A stretch of 64,000 nt of DNA from Oscillospiraceae bacterium (GCA_015068455.1 SVKO01000007.1:62001-126000); one strand, 5' to 3'; counted from the stretch's first letter, positions 24,271 to 32,679 are shown. Notes: generated by a model from the letters alone, not told the origin. A program made the numbers and translations.

Positions 24271-24299
24271 TTGCCTTCCCCTGCCGATTATGGTATGAT
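24271..24299 (+). promoter_or_regulatory. Promoter of the gene at 24377
   Basis: TTGCCT (24271-24276) and TATGAT (24294-24299), 17-base spacing, 78 bases before the ATG. GAGAGGAGG lies just ahead of the start. Confidence 0.65.
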
Positions 24300-24376
24300 G
24301 AACCCAGCCACACGCCGAAAAAACGCGCGGCTGACCACCGCGCGCTGCCGCCTGCCGCCGAGAGGAGGATTTTCAA

Positions 24377-25558
24377 ATGTCAAAACGGAAAATCATCGTC
24401 AACATTGTAACTGCATGCCTGCTGACGGCCATCGCCATCGGCGCATTCGTGATGGCAAACCGCAGCCGCCCCAACCCACAGGATTTACCGCCTGCGCTGC
24501 CGGAGGGGATGGAATACAGCATCGGAAATACCGTCGCCATCGGCCATTTTGAGAACATGGACGATATGGAGTTCATCGTCGATGACTGGGACGGCGAATA
24601 TGACCTGCAATTCGCCCACGGGCCGGACGCCCAGCTTGTCTGGTATCAGCAGGTCCTGGACTATACGGCCTATCGTGAATTCTGCAGCAACTGCCGAACA
24701 TGCGGCGTGACGCAGACCTATGACGATCCGTCTGCGCGATATATCGTCTACGGCGTGACCAATTCGATCGCCACCGACTATCAGGCCAGGCTGGCCGCGG
24801 TGGAATACGACGGAGATACGGCCCATCTGTATCTCTGGAGCAATATCAACTTTGACCCCGAGCAAACGCAGGGCGCATCATACCTGATCGTCGTTCCCAC
24901 AAACAAGGACGTAGATAAAATTGTGGCCCATCCGCTTCAAACATTGGATGATTACCAATGGTATGCGGAAAACGACGAACCCGAACCCGAACCGGAAAAA
25001 CCCATCATCTATCTCTACCCCGAACAGGAAACAGACGTGACTGTGGCCCTGGGCCACCCTGAGTGCATCACCCATTCCTATCCGGAGTACGACGGCCCAT
25101 GGCGCGTCAAAGCCCGGCCGGACGGCACCCTGACGGATCTGGAAACAGGCCGCGAGCTGTACAGCCTCTATTATGAGAACGCCAGCCCCATTCCCCTGCC
25201 GCAGACCGACGAGGGCTTCGTCGTCCGGGGCGGGGACACGGCGGCCTTCCTGGAGGAAAAGCTGGCGATCCTCGGCTTGACTCCCCGGGAGGCGGAGGAG
25301 TTCATCGTCTACTGGCTGCCCCGGCTGGAGGAAAACAAGTGGAACTACATCCGCTTCGCCGACTGGACGGAGATCGACGCCGAAATGCCCCTGGATATTT
25401 CGCCGCAGCCGGACAGTCTCATCCGCGTGCTGATGCTCTGGAAGCCCCTGGACGCGCCCATCGAGGTCCGGGAACAGACGCTGACCGCCCCGGCGCGCAC
25501 CGGCTTCACCGCCGTGGAATGGGGCGGCGCGGAGCTGAACGACGCCGCTGCTTCATAA
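24377..25558 (+). CDS. Membrane-anchored protein of unknown function (KPIIYLYP family)
   Basis: A 393-residue protein with one N-terminal membrane helix (about 7-27) and an extracytoplasmic body. The second half carries the motif KPIIYLYPEQETDVTVALG followed by HSYPEYDGPWRVKARPDGTL, a conserved clostridial domain of unknown role. An acidic PEPEPE linker separates the halves. No catalytic motif is visible. It has its own promoter and a strong terminator, so it is a single-gene transcript. Confidence 0.75.
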   Translation: MSKRKIIVNIVTACLLTAIAIGAFVMANRSRPNPQDLPPALPEGMEYSIGNTVAIGHFENMDDMEFIVDDWDGEYDLQFAHGPDAQLVWYQQVLDYTAYREFCSNCRTCGVTQTYDDPSARYIVYGVTNSIATDYQARLAAVEYDGDTAHLYLWSNINFDPEQTQGASYLIVVPTNKDVDKIVAHPLQTLDDYQWYAENDEPEPEPEKPIIYLYPEQETDVTVALGHPECITHSYPEYDGPWRVKARPDGTLTDLETGRELYSLYYENASPIPLPQTDEGFVVRGGDTAAFLEEKLAILGLTPREAEEFIVYWLPRLEENKWNYIRFADWTEIDAEMPLDISPQPDSLIRVLMLWKPLDAPIEVREQTLTAPARTGFTAVEWGGAELNDAAAS

Positions 25559-25575
25559 AGCCAAGCGCAAAATCA

Positions 25576-25612
25576 CCCCCGGCCGCCTGCAGGCGGCCGG
25601 GGGTTCCTTTAT
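25576..25612. terminator. Terminator after the KPIIYLYP-family gene
   Basis: A 12-bp GC-rich stem CCCCCGGCCGCC / GGCGGCCGGGGG with loop TGCA (25576-25603), followed by TTCCTTTATAT. Confidence 0.8.
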
Positions 25613-25636
25613 ATATTACTATATTGTTCGGAGCGC

Positions 25637-26182
25637 TCAGCCGTAATCCTCGCCGAACAGCTGCTCCACGGCGCTTTTGGCTTGATTGAGATCGCAGAAG
25701 GACACGTAAAAACGGTAGCGCTCCTGTCCGGGCCCGGCGGCCAGGGCAAAGCCGGCGCCGAGGCGTCCCTTGCGCAGGAACGGGATCTCGTTCTGCCGCA
25801 GCACGTCCGAGAGCATTTCGCCCCAGATCTGCTCTTTTTCCGCCAGGAAGCACAGATCGTCCGCCCTGGCGGGACGGCTTTTTTTGCTGCCGCAGACCGG
25901 GCAGCGATCGCCCTCGAAGGCGGCCTTGCATGGTTCGCAGTAGCGATAGCCGCCGATACCCCGGGGGGCGGGCTCCGGCGCCGGTTCCGGCGCCTCGCCG
26001 AACAGATCGTCCAGGGTTTTGCCCAGAACGGCGCAGATCGACCGGCACAGGCGGAGGGTGGGGTTGCAGTCCCCCTGCTCGATGGCATTCACGGTCTGGC
26101 GGGTGGCGCCCACCGCGTCGGCCAGATCCTTCTGGGTCATGTCCTTCTCCGCCCGGGCGGCCTTGAGTTTGGTATTGCGCAT
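25637..26182 (-). CDS. XRE-family regulator with zinc ribbon
   Basis: A 181-residue protein. Residues 4-60 are a helix-turn-helix of the Cro/CI type (MTQKDLADAVGATRQTVNAI), continuing LRLCRSICAVLGKTLDDLF. After a Pro/Glu linker, YCEPC and CPVCG form a CxxC pair typical of a zinc ribbon. The C-terminal part (FLRKGRLGAGFALAAG, YRFYVSFCDLNQAKSAVEQL) looks like a small alpha/beta sensor or DUF2007-like domain. A perfect palindrome overlaps the -35 of its own promoter, which suggests self-repression. Confidence 0.82.
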   Translation of the reverse strand: MRNTKLKAARAEKDMTQKDLADAVGATRQTVNAIEQGDCNPTLRLCRSICAVLGKTLDDLFGEAPEPAPEPAPRGIGGYRYCEPCKAAFEGDRCPVCGSKKSRPARADDLCFLAEKEQIWGEMLSDVLRQNEIPFLRKGRLGAGFALAAGPGQERYRFYVSFCDLNQAKSAVEQLFGEDYG

Positions 26183-26204
26183 TTCTCCGCCTCCTTTCAG
26201 GATC

Positions 26205-26233
26205 AGATTAAACCATTCTTTTCATTTTGTCAA
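26205..26233 (-). promoter_or_regulatory. Promoter of the XRE regulator gene
   Basis: On the - strand, TTGACA (26233-26228) and TAATCT (26210-26205) with 17-base spacing. Confidence 0.7.
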
Positions 26234-26245
26234 GTATATTTGACA
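26228..26245. promoter_or_regulatory. Operator-like palindrome TGTCAA-N6-TTGACA
   Basis: Perfect 6-bp arms with a 6-base spacer. The left arm is the -35 of the XRE gene promoter itself, and the tetR promoter begins 22 bases to its right. This is well placed for autoregulation by the XRE protein. Confidence 0.55.
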
Positions 26246-26266
26246 CATCGTGCAAAAACGGCGGCG

Positions 26267-26295
26267 TTGACAACGGTACGGGGAAACGGTATCAT
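26267..26295 (+). promoter_or_regulatory. Promoter of the tetR-like gene
   Basis: Consensus TTGACA (26267-26272) and TATCAT (26290-26295), 17-base spacing, 25 bases before the ATG. Confidence 0.75.
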
Positions 26296-26320
26296 AATAA
26301 AAAAGGAATGGGGTGGTCGC

Positions 26321-26908
26321 ATGGCACGCAAGACCGGACGCAACACGAAGGGCCGGATCGTTTCGGCGGCATGGAAGCTGTTCTATGAGCAGGGCTACGA
26401 CGAGACCACGGTGGAGGACATCATCCTGGAATCCGCCACCTCCAAGGGCTCCTTCTATCACTATTTCGAGGGCAAGGACGCCCTTCTGGGGAGCCTGTCC
26501 ATCGTCTTCGACGAAAAATACGAGGAGCTCAAGGCGCAGATGCCTCCGGAGCTGAACGCCGTCGACAAACTCATCTATATGAACCGGGAGCTGTTCACCC
26601 TGATCGACAACAGCGTTTCCGTGGAGCTGCTGGCGCGCCTGTTCTCCACCCAGCTCACCACCAAGGGCGAAAAGCACCTGCTCGACCGCAGCCGGGCCTA
26701 CTTCCGGGTGGTGCAGCAGGTGGTGCGGGAGGGCCAGGAGCGCGGCGAACTGCGCACGGACCTCACCGCCAACGAGATCATGAACGCCTACGCCATGTTC
26801 GAGCGGGGCATGATGTACGACTGGTGCCTCAACGGAGGCGACTACGCCCTGGCCCGCTATGCCGAGCAGATGATGCCCATGTTCCTGGAGAGCTGCCGCG
26901 CAAAATAA
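26321..26908 (+). CDS. TetR/AcrR-family regulator
   Basis: A 195-residue repressor-type protein. The N-terminal helix-turn-helix (KGRIVSAAWKLFYEQGYDET, then TVEDIILESATSKGSFYHYF) is typical of TetR proteins. The remainder is the all-helical ligand-binding and dimerisation domain, with a Met-rich end (FERGMMYDWCLNGG). I start it at ATG 26321, 25 bases after a consensus promoter; the long open frame upstream is non-coding. It sits directly before putP, with a 34-base perfect palindrome between them, so putP is the natural candidate target. Confidence 0.9.
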   Translation: MARKTGRNTKGRIVSAAWKLFYEQGYDETTVEDIILESATSKGSFYHYFEGKDALLGSLSIVFDEKYEELKAQMPPELNAVDKLIYMNRELFTLIDNSVSVELLARLFSTQLTTKGEKHLLDRSRAYFRVVQQVVREGQERGELRTDLTANEIMNAYAMFERGMMYDWCLNGGDYALARYAEQMMPMFLESCRAK

Positions 26909-26928
26909 AGATCCATCGCAAAATACCA

Positions 26929-26962
26929 GAACGGAGTACAGACTAAAGTCTGTACTCCGTTC
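26929..26962. promoter_or_regulatory. 34-base perfect palindrome between tetR and putP
   Basis: GAACGGAGTACAGACT pairs with AGTCTGTACTCCGTTC around AA. It ends 4 bases before the -35 of the putP promoter. No T-run follows in either direction, so it is more likely a regulator binding site (for the neighbouring TetR protein) than a terminator, although its hairpin could also help end the tetR transcript. Confidence 0.6.
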
Positions 26963-26966
26963 TGTA

Positions 26967-26995
26967 TTGACGTCCTGCATGAATAGTGCTATAAT
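26967..26995 (+). promoter_or_regulatory. Promoter of putP
   Basis: TTGACG (26967-26972) and perfect TATAAT (26990-26995), 17-base spacing, 62 bases before the ATG. Confidence 0.8.
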
Positions 26996-27057
26996 CACCG
27001 CGTAAACTTGAAAATCTGCGTTTTTGCGGCGCAGAAAGAGATTGGAGAGAGAAATTT

Positions 27058-28518
27058 ATGGTCAACAATTTGACTGAAAGTATCGTATTCGTCATATATC
27101 TGGTCTTTATGATCTGCATCGGCGTCTACTTCTTCATCAAGACCCGGCAGGGCGGCGAGAAGACCTACTTCCTCGGCGGCCGTCAGATGGGTCCCTGGGT
27201 CACGGCCCTGTCCGCCGGCGCCAGCGACATGAGCGCCTGGGTGCTCATGGGCCTGCCCGCCAGCGTCTATGCCCTGGGCATCGGCCAGGTGTGGATCGCC
27301 GTCGGCCTCGCCATCGGCTACGCCCTGAGCTGGATCTTTGAAGCCGGCCGTCTGCGCCGCTTCTCCATCGTCGCCAACGACTCCATCACCATCCCCCAGT
27401 ATCTGACCAACCGCTTCCTGTCGAAGTCCAAGGCCCTGCAGATCATCTGCGCGGTGATCTTCCTGTTCGCCTATACGATCTATGCCGCCTCCAGCATCAA
27501 GGCCTGCGGCACCCTGTTCAACACCGTCATCGGCATCGACGCCACCGTCGCCATGTATGTGGCCGCGGCCATCATCATCAGCTACACCTTCCTGGGCGGC
27601 TTCTCCGCCGTGTGCTGGACCGACTTCTTCCAGGGCATGCTCATGCTGGGCGCCCTGATGCTGGCCCCGATCTTCGCCCTGTTCGCCCTCAAGGGCATCA
27701 CCCCCGAGGCCGTGAATGTTCCCAACTACTGGAACGCCTTCAACTCCTGGCAGGACATCGTCTCCGGCCTGGCCTGGGGCATCGGCTACTTCGGCATGCC
27801 CCACATCATCATCCGTTTCATGTCCTTGGAATCCAACAAGGCCGTGAAGAAGTCCGCGAAGCTCGGCATCACCTGGACCACCCTGATCCTCATCTTCGCC
27901 GTGATCGTGGGCCTGATCGGCCGGCGCTTCCTGGGCTACGACGAGAACATCGACCAGAACTCCCTGGTGTTCATCACCATGGTTCGCAAGCTGTTCCCGG
28001 CGGTCATCTCCGGCATCCTGCTGTCGGCCGTTCTGGCCGCGGCCATGTCCACCGCCGACTCCCAGCTCCTGGCTGCGGCCTCGGCCTTTGCCAGCGACGT
28101 ATATAAGCCCGTCATCCGCAAGGACCAGGCCACCGACAAGGAGATGCTCTGGGCGGGCCGCTGGGTGGTGCTGGTCATCGCCGTCATCGCCATGCTCATC
28201 GCCGCCAACCCCGGCGCCGGCAGCATCATGAGCTTGGTCTCCAACGCCTGGGGCGTGTTCGGCGCTGCCTTCGGCCCGGTCATCCTGCTGAGCCTGTTCT
28301 GGAAGCGCTTCACCTTCTCCGGCGCCGTCGCCGGCATCGTGGTCGGTGCGGCCGTGGATATTCTCTGGCTGGCCTTCCTGTCCTCCACCGGTATCTATGA
28401 GATCCTGCCCGGCGCTGTCGCCGGCCTGATCGCCGCCGTGCTGGTGTCCCTCGTCAGCCCCGCCCCCGGCAAGGACGTCGAAGAGCTCTTCGATACGGCT
28501 GTTGCCTCCGACGTCTGA
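27058..28518 (+). CDS. putP: Sodium/proline symporter
   Basis: A 486-residue member of the solute:sodium symporter family with about 13 membrane helices. Characteristic segments are KTYFLGGRQMGPWVTALSAG, SDMSAWVLMGLP and LLSAVLAAAMSTADSQLLAA, the last holding conserved Ser/Thr of the sodium site. It imports proline with sodium for nutrition or osmoprotection. It has its own strong promoter next to a tetR gene and a large palindrome, and a terminator directly after it. Confidence 0.93.
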   Translation: MVNNLTESIVFVIYLVFMICIGVYFFIKTRQGGEKTYFLGGRQMGPWVTALSAGASDMSAWVLMGLPASVYALGIGQVWIAVGLAIGYALSWIFEAGRLRRFSIVANDSITIPQYLTNRFLSKSKALQIICAVIFLFAYTIYAASSIKACGTLFNTVIGIDATVAMYVAAAIIISYTFLGGFSAVCWTDFFQGMLMLGALMLAPIFALFALKGITPEAVNVPNYWNAFNSWQDIVSGLAWGIGYFGMPHIIIRFMSLESNKAVKKSAKLGITWTTLILIFAVIVGLIGRRFLGYDENIDQNSLVFITMVRKLFPAVISGILLSAVLAAAMSTADSQLLAAASAFASDVYKPVIRKDQATDKEMLWAGRWVVLVIAVIAMLIAANPGAGSIMSLVSNAWGVFGAAFGPVILLSLFWKRFTFSGAVAGIVVGAAVDILWLAFLSSTGIYEILPGAVAGLIAAVLVSLVSPAPGKDVEELFDTAVASDV

Positions 28519-28557
28519 TCCATTTGCTACTTCCTTTTTCCTTATTTCCATATCTCA

Positions 28558-28589
28558 ATGAAAAAAGCGTCTTCGGGCGCTTTTTTCAT
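28558..28589 (+). terminator. Terminator after putP
   Basis: GAAAAAAGCG pairs with CGCTTTTTTC around a TCTTCGGG loop (28560-28587). T-run on the + side. Confidence 0.8.
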
Positions 28590-28601
28590 GCCCTTTTGGG
28601 G

Positions 28602-28638
28602 AAAAATACACAGCGCCGGTGCGATTGCACCGGCGCTG
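28602..28638 (-). terminator. Terminator for the - strand LURP-like gene
   Basis: A 12-bp stem CAGCGCCGGTGC / GCACCGGCGCTG with loop GATT (28611-28638). On the - strand it is followed by TGTATTTTTC. Confidence 0.7.
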
Positions 28639-28731
28639 CGCGCGTGGGGTCTCTCTTATACGGATATGGATATGGAGCTGGTCGCGGCGTCCGCCCGATT
28701 GGGCAGGGCCGGTATCCTCAATACAGGGCCG

Positions 28732-29202
28732 TCAGCTGCGGGAGCACTTCTCCGCGTCGATGGCCAGCACCACCAGCAGGGCCGGCAGGGCGTTCTCTTC
28801 CCTCGCCACGTCGATCACGTAGGTGTCCGTCCAGTGCAGCAGCTCCTTGGAGACCGCCGCCACGAGGCCCCCGTCGGGGGCGGTGATGGCGTAATCCCAC
28901 TCCATGAAGCTCCCCTCCACGCTCCAGCCGTTGAAATCCAGGGTAAAGCGCGGGCGGAAGAAGGTCAATTCCTTGCGGAGCGAGCCGAAGCTCACGCCCA
29001 TGATCTCGATTTCAAACCGCGGCAGGAAGGTCAGGACCTTTTCGCGCAGGGTGGCCAGATGGCGTCCCTCGGCGTCATAGATCTCCAGCTTGTGGCCCCA
29101 GCTCAGCCGTCCCTCCACCCGGAAGGCGGGATTGCCGGCTTCGTCGTAAATATCATAACTGTCAAACCAGGAAAACATCCTCTGGCGAAACAACAGGCGC
29201 AT
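28732..29202 (-). CDS. LURP-one-related (YxjI-like) protein
   Basis: A 156-residue single-domain protein of the LURP-one-related family, which has a Tubby-like beta barrel. Typical elements are the start MRLLFRQRMFSWFDSYDIYD, AFRVEGRLSWGHKLEIYDAE, and TLDFNGWSVEGSFMEWDYAI. Bacterial members have no settled function; membrane-lipid binding is suspected from Tubby folds. ATG 29202 follows AAGGGGG. It is divergent from the yitT-like gene and stands alone. Confidence 0.8.
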   Translation of the reverse strand: MRLLFRQRMFSWFDSYDIYDEAGNPAFRVEGRLSWGHKLEIYDAEGRHLATLREKVLTFLPRFEIEIMGVSFGSLRKELTFFRPRFTLDFNGWSVEGSFMEWDYAITAPDGGLVAAVSKELLHWTDTYVIDVAREENALPALLVVLAIDAEKCSRS

Positions 29203-29284
29203 TGCTGCACCCCCTTTCCTGACATTAGACGCGCAAAAAGTCAAAACGTTCCCCCTTGTTCAAAGAAAATTTGCAATTTTCTCC

Positions 29285-29313
29285 TTGACTTTTGGGGCGA
29301 AGATGGGTAGACT
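29285..29313 (+). promoter_or_regulatory. Promoter of the YitT-family gene
   Basis: TTGACT (29285-29290) and TAGACT (29308-29313), 17-base spacing. The palindrome GAAAATT-TGC-AATTTTC lies just upstream at about 29266-29282. Confidence 0.6.
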
Positions 29314-29344
29314 CTCTAAGGTTATTCAAAGGAGGCCTTTTTTT

Positions 29345-30229
29345 ATGGCACAGTTATTATCCGGCGGCCGCGGGTTTGAGCTCAAACGCATCGGCCTGGC
29401 GATCGTCGGCACGCTGATCTACGCCGTGGGCATGAATCTGTTCGTGGTCCCGGCCGCCCTGTATTCCGGCGGCGTCATGGGCTTCAGCCAGATCATCCGC
29501 ACCCTTCTGACCCGGGAGCTGGGTCTGAGCTTCCGTGTGGATATCGCGGCAACGCTTTACTATATTTTTAATGTTCCCATCCTGATCCTGGCCTGGCGCA
29601 AGCTGGACCGGTCCTTCGTTCTCAAGACCCTGCTGGCCGTATCCGTCATGACTGTGGCCATGACCCTGATCCCGGTGACGCCGGTGCTCTCCAGCGACAC
29701 CATCACCAGCTGCCTGGTGGGCGGCGTCATCGCCGGCTGCGGCGTGGGCCTGGTGCTGCGCGGCGGCGCCACCCTGGGCGGCTTCGATCTGGTGAGCCTG
29801 ACGATCATCCGTAAGCGCCATGAGCTGAGCGTCGGCCGTCTCGGCCTGTATGTCAACATCGTGGTGTACGGCCTGTGCATGCTGCTCATGAGCGTGCCCA
29901 CCGCCATCTATTCGCTGGTGTTCTCCTTCATCTGCACCACCACCATCGACCGGGTGCATCTGCAGAACAAGGACTCGGAGGTCACGGTCTACACCAAACG
30001 CTCGGCTGAGGCCATGGAGCAGGCGATCCTCTCCGGTCTGCAGCGGGGCGTGACCCTGATGCACGGCACCGGCGCCTACACCGGCGAGGACGTGAATGTG
30101 CTCACCATCACCCTGTCGGAATATGAGCTGCCGATGCTTCGCCAGCTGATCGCCCGCTTCGATCCCCATGCCTTCGTGGTGGTAAAGCCGCGGGTCAAGG
30201 TCTTCGGCAATTATCTGAAAAAGCTGTAA
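29345..30229 (+). CDS. YitT-family membrane protein with DUF2179 domain
   Basis: A 294-residue protein. The N-terminal two-thirds carries five to six membrane helices of the YitT/DUF161 type (GLAIVGTLIYAVGMNLFVVP, then ALYSGGVMGFSQI). The last 90 residues are the cytoplasmic DUF2179 domain (VTVYTKRSAEAMEQAILSGL, then RGVTLMHGTGAYTGEDV). The family is widespread in Firmicutes; the transported substrate is unknown. ATG 29345 is preceded by AAAGGAGG; an upstream in-frame TTG is part of the promoter. Confidence 0.9.
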   Translation: MAQLLSGGRGFELKRIGLAIVGTLIYAVGMNLFVVPAALYSGGVMGFSQIIRTLLTRELGLSFRVDIAATLYYIFNVPILILAWRKLDRSFVLKTLLAVSVMTVAMTLIPVTPVLSSDTITSCLVGGVIAGCGVGLVLRGGATLGGFDLVSLTIIRKRHELSVGRLGLYVNIVVYGLCMLLMSVPTAIYSLVFSFICTTTIDRVHLQNKDSEVTVYTKRSAEAMEQAILSGLQRGVTLMHGTGAYTGEDVNVLTITLSEYELPMLRQLIARFDPHAFVVVKPRVKVFGNYLKKL

Positions 30230-30250
30230 TACGCGCTTGTGCATCCCGTT

Positions 30251-30282
30251 GGCAAGGAGCTTGTCTCCTTGCCGGCTTTTTG
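30251..30282 (+). terminator. Terminator after the YitT-family gene
   Basis: GGCAAGGAG / CTCCTTGCC stem (30251-30273) followed by GGCTTTTTG. Confidence 0.75.
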
Positions 30283-30324
30283 TGCGCTTTGCCGTATTCC
30301 CCGGCGAAAAAACGGTTATTTGTC

Positions 30325-30353
30325 TTGCATGATCACCACAGGTGTGATATAAT
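30325..30353 (+). promoter_or_regulatory. Promoter of typA
   Basis: TTGCAT (30325-30330) and perfect TATAAT (30348-30353), 17-base spacing, about 60 bases before the ATG. Confidence 0.75.
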
Positions 30354-30415
30354 AGACGGAAATTGCATTATCCCGCATTAACTGCGCAGTCCCGCGCACG
30401 GAAGGAGCATCCATC

Positions 30416-32239
30416 ATGGATCATCAGTCGAATATCAGAAATATCGCCATCATCGCCCACGTTGACCACGGCAAAACCACCCTCGTTGATGAAATGCTCA
30501 AGCAGGGCGGCATCTACCGCGAACATCAAACCGTGGTGGAGCGCGTGATGGACTCCGGCGATCTCGAGCGCGAGCGCGGCATCACCATTCTGGCAAAAAA
30601 CACTTCGGTGTACTATAAAGATACCAAGATCAACATCGTCGATACCCCGGGCCACGCCGATTTCGGCGGCGAGGTGGAACGCATCCTCAAGATGGTCAAC
30701 GGCGTACTGCTGCTGGTGGACGCCGCCGAGGGCCCCATGCCCCAGACCCGTTTTGTGCTGCAGAAGGCCCTGGAGCTGGGCCACAAGGTCATCGTGGTCA
30801 TCAACAAGATCGACCGCCTCGACGCCCGCATCGAGCAGGTGATGGAGGAAGTTCTGGAGCTGCTGCTGGACCTCAACGCCACCGACGAGCAGTTCGACTC
30901 CCCCACCATTTTCTGCTCCGCCCGGCAGGGCATCGCCGCCTACGGTCCCACGGACGTGGGCATCGACCTGACGCCCCTGTTCGAGACCATCATCAATTAT
31001 ATCCCCGCGCCCGAGGGCGACGAGAACGCGCCCCTGCAGGTGCTGGTTTCCTCCATCGACTACAATGAATACGTCGGCCGCATCGGCATCGGCCGCGTTG
31101 AGCGGGGCGTGATCCGTCAGAACCAGGAGGTCGCCATCTGCGACTACCACGACCCCGAGCACCTGGAAAAGGGCAAGATCGCCGCGCTGTACTCCTTCGA
31201 GGGCCTGGAGCGCAAGCCCATCACCGAGGCCTTTGCCGGCGAGATCGTCGCCTTTTCCGGCATGGCGGATCTCACCATCGGCCGCACCATCTGCGCCCCG
31301 GACTGCCCGGAGCCCCTGCCCTTCGTGAAGATCTCCGATCCCACCATCGAGATGACCTTCTCCGTCAACGACAGCCCCTTCGCCGGCCAGGAAGGCAAAT
31401 ACGTCACCTCACGCAACCTGCGCGACCGCCTGGAGCGCGAGCTTCTCAAGGACGTGTCCCTGCACGTCACCGAGCAGGGCACCGACGCCTTCAACGTCGC
31501 CGGCCGCGGCGAGATGCATCTGTCGATCCTCATTGAAACCATGCGCCGCGAAGGCTACGAATTCCAGGTCTCCACGCCCCGCGTGCTCACCAAGACCATC
31601 GACGGCAAGCTCTGCGAGCCCGTGGAGCGGATGCTGGCGGACGTGCCGGAGTGCTACATGGGCGCGGTCATCGAGAAGATCGGCCAGCGCAAGGGCGACC
31701 TGCTCTCCATGACTCCCGTGGGCGGCCGCTACCGGCTGGAATTCCTGGTTCCCTCCCGGGGCCTGTTCGGCTACCGCAACGAATTCCTCACCGATACCCG
31801 CGGCGAGGGCATCATGTCCTCGGTGCTGGATTCCTACGCCCCCATGAAGGGTGAGATCGCCCGGCGCAAGTGCGGCTCGCTGATCGCCTTTGAATCCGGC
31901 GAGACCACCGCCTACGGGCTGGGCGGCGTGCAGGACCGCGGCACCCTGTTCCTGGCGCCCGGCGTCCGGGTGTACGCGGGCATGATCGTAGGCGCCTGCA
32001 ACCGCAATGAAGACATGGCCGTAAACATCTGCAAGAAAAAGCAGCTGACCAACATGCGCGCCGCCGGCTCCGACGAGGCCATCCGCCTCTCTCCCCCGCG
32101 GGTGCTGTCGCTGGAGCAGTGCCTGGAGTACCTGTCCGACGACGAACTCCTGGAGGTCACCCCCCAGAGCCTGCGCATGCGCAAGCGCATTCTCGACCAT
32201 TCCCTGCGCATGCGGGAGGTCATGAAAAACAAAAACTGA
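30416..32239 (+). CDS. typA: Ribosome-associated GTPase TypA/BipA
   Basis: A 607-residue translational GTPase related to EF-G and LepA. The N-terminal G domain shows G1 AHVDHGKTT, the switch region ERERGITI, G3 DTPGHADFGGEV and G4 NKIDR. Domains similar to EF-G II, III and V follow, and the family-specific C-terminal domain contains TPVGGRYRLEFLVPSRGLFG. It binds the ribosome and supports 50S assembly and stress growth in bacteria studied. Length equals the family norm. Monocistronic: its own promoter and terminator. Confidence 0.96.
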   Translation: MDHQSNIRNIAIIAHVDHGKTTLVDEMLKQGGIYREHQTVVERVMDSGDLERERGITILAKNTSVYYKDTKINIVDTPGHADFGGEVERILKMVNGVLLLVDAAEGPMPQTRFVLQKALELGHKVIVVINKIDRLDARIEQVMEEVLELLLDLNATDEQFDSPTIFCSARQGIAAYGPTDVGIDLTPLFETIINYIPAPEGDENAPLQVLVSSIDYNEYVGRIGIGRVERGVIRQNQEVAICDYHDPEHLEKGKIAALYSFEGLERKPITEAFAGEIVAFSGMADLTIGRTICAPDCPEPLPFVKISDPTIEMTFSVNDSPFAGQEGKYVTSRNLRDRLERELLKDVSLHVTEQGTDAFNVAGRGEMHLSILIETMRREGYEFQVSTPRVLTKTIDGKLCEPVERMLADVPECYMGAVIEKIGQRKGDLLSMTPVGGRYRLEFLVPSRGLFGYRNEFLTDTRGEGIMSSVLDSYAPMKGEIARRKCGSLIAFESGETTAYGLGGVQDRGTLFLAPGVRVYAGMIVGACNRNEDMAVNICKKKQLTNMRAAGSDEAIRLSPPRVLSLEQCLEYLSDDELLEVTPQSLRMRKRILDHSLRMREVMKNKN

Positions 32240-32247
32240 TCATTTTG

Positions 32248-32282
32248 CCCGGCGCGGAAGCAATTCCGCGCCGGGTTCTTTC
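32248..32282 (+). terminator. Terminator after typA
   Basis: CCCGGCGCGGAA / TTCCGCGCCGGG stem (32248-32275) followed by TTCTTTCTG. Confidence 0.8.
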
Positions 32283-32320
32283 TGTTTCTGCCAAAAAGGT
32301 TCAAAATTCGCCGGGAGGCA

Positions 32321-32349
32321 TTGACAATCCCCCGCTTTCTTGTTAAAAT
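32321..32349 (+). promoter_or_regulatory. Strong promoter of the potABCD leader
   Basis: Consensus TTGACA (32321-32326) and TAAAAT (32344-32349), 17-base spacing. It lies about 350 bases before potA, and nothing promoter-like is seen closer to potA. Confidence 0.8.
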
Positions 32350-32355
32350 AAGTCG

Positions 32356-32679
32356 TCTCAATTGAGCGGCGGCCCATCGTGCCGCTCGAAGCCAGATATA
32401 CGACCGCCGGCTCCGCCGGCCAAGGCCAGACGGACAGCCGGGTCGAATGCCGATTGCCGCGGGTGCGGCGGCAGCGCAAGCTGCCATTATTGATTGAGCT
32501 CTGTGCTCAAATTTTATAAGTTGGTCACTATAAACCAATGCTGCTCCGCGGCAAACTTGTGAAATGGTCAATAAGAGTCGCTATATCTGTGCTCATGCTC
32601 TTCAACCGCCAGGATCATAGGGGGAAAATCGCCCTCTGTAGTTGCAAGTGATACGCGCGCAGCGTATCACTATTTTTTT
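32356..32679 (+). ncRNA. Structured leader RNA upstream of potA (candidate riboswitch or attenuator)
   Basis: About 324 nt between a consensus promoter and an intrinsic terminator, without a convincing reading frame. Visible local hairpins are GAGCGGC/GCCGCTC near the 5' end, GCCGGC-TCC-GCCGGC, GGCAGC-GCAA-GCTGCC (a GNRA-type loop), TTGAGC-TCTGT-GCTCAA (32494-32510), and TTGGT/ACCAA (from 32521). Two related segments start GCCAGA (near 32391) and GGCCAGACGG (near 32424). The final terminator ends 18 bases before the potA start, so potA expression must depend on read-through. I could not match it to TPP, FMN, SAM, purine, lysine, glycine, cobalamin, c-di-GMP, ykkC or ZTP riboswitch signatures, nor to 6S, tmRNA or RNase P RNA. 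Confidence 0.6.
32648..32679 (+). terminator. Intrinsic terminator just ahead of potA (attenuator)
   Basis: Perfect 9-bp stem GTGATACGC / GCGTATCAC with loop GCGCA (32648-32670) and the tail TATTTTTTT. The potA Shine-Dalgarno GGGGG begins only 7 bases after the T-run. Confidence 0.88.

Noticed and set aside
32356-32679. Assignment of the potA leader to a known RNA (6S, tmRNA, RNase P, SRP RNA or a standard riboswitch)
   Set aside because: I looked for the diagnostic conserved blocks of each and found none; without a covariance search it is left unnamed.
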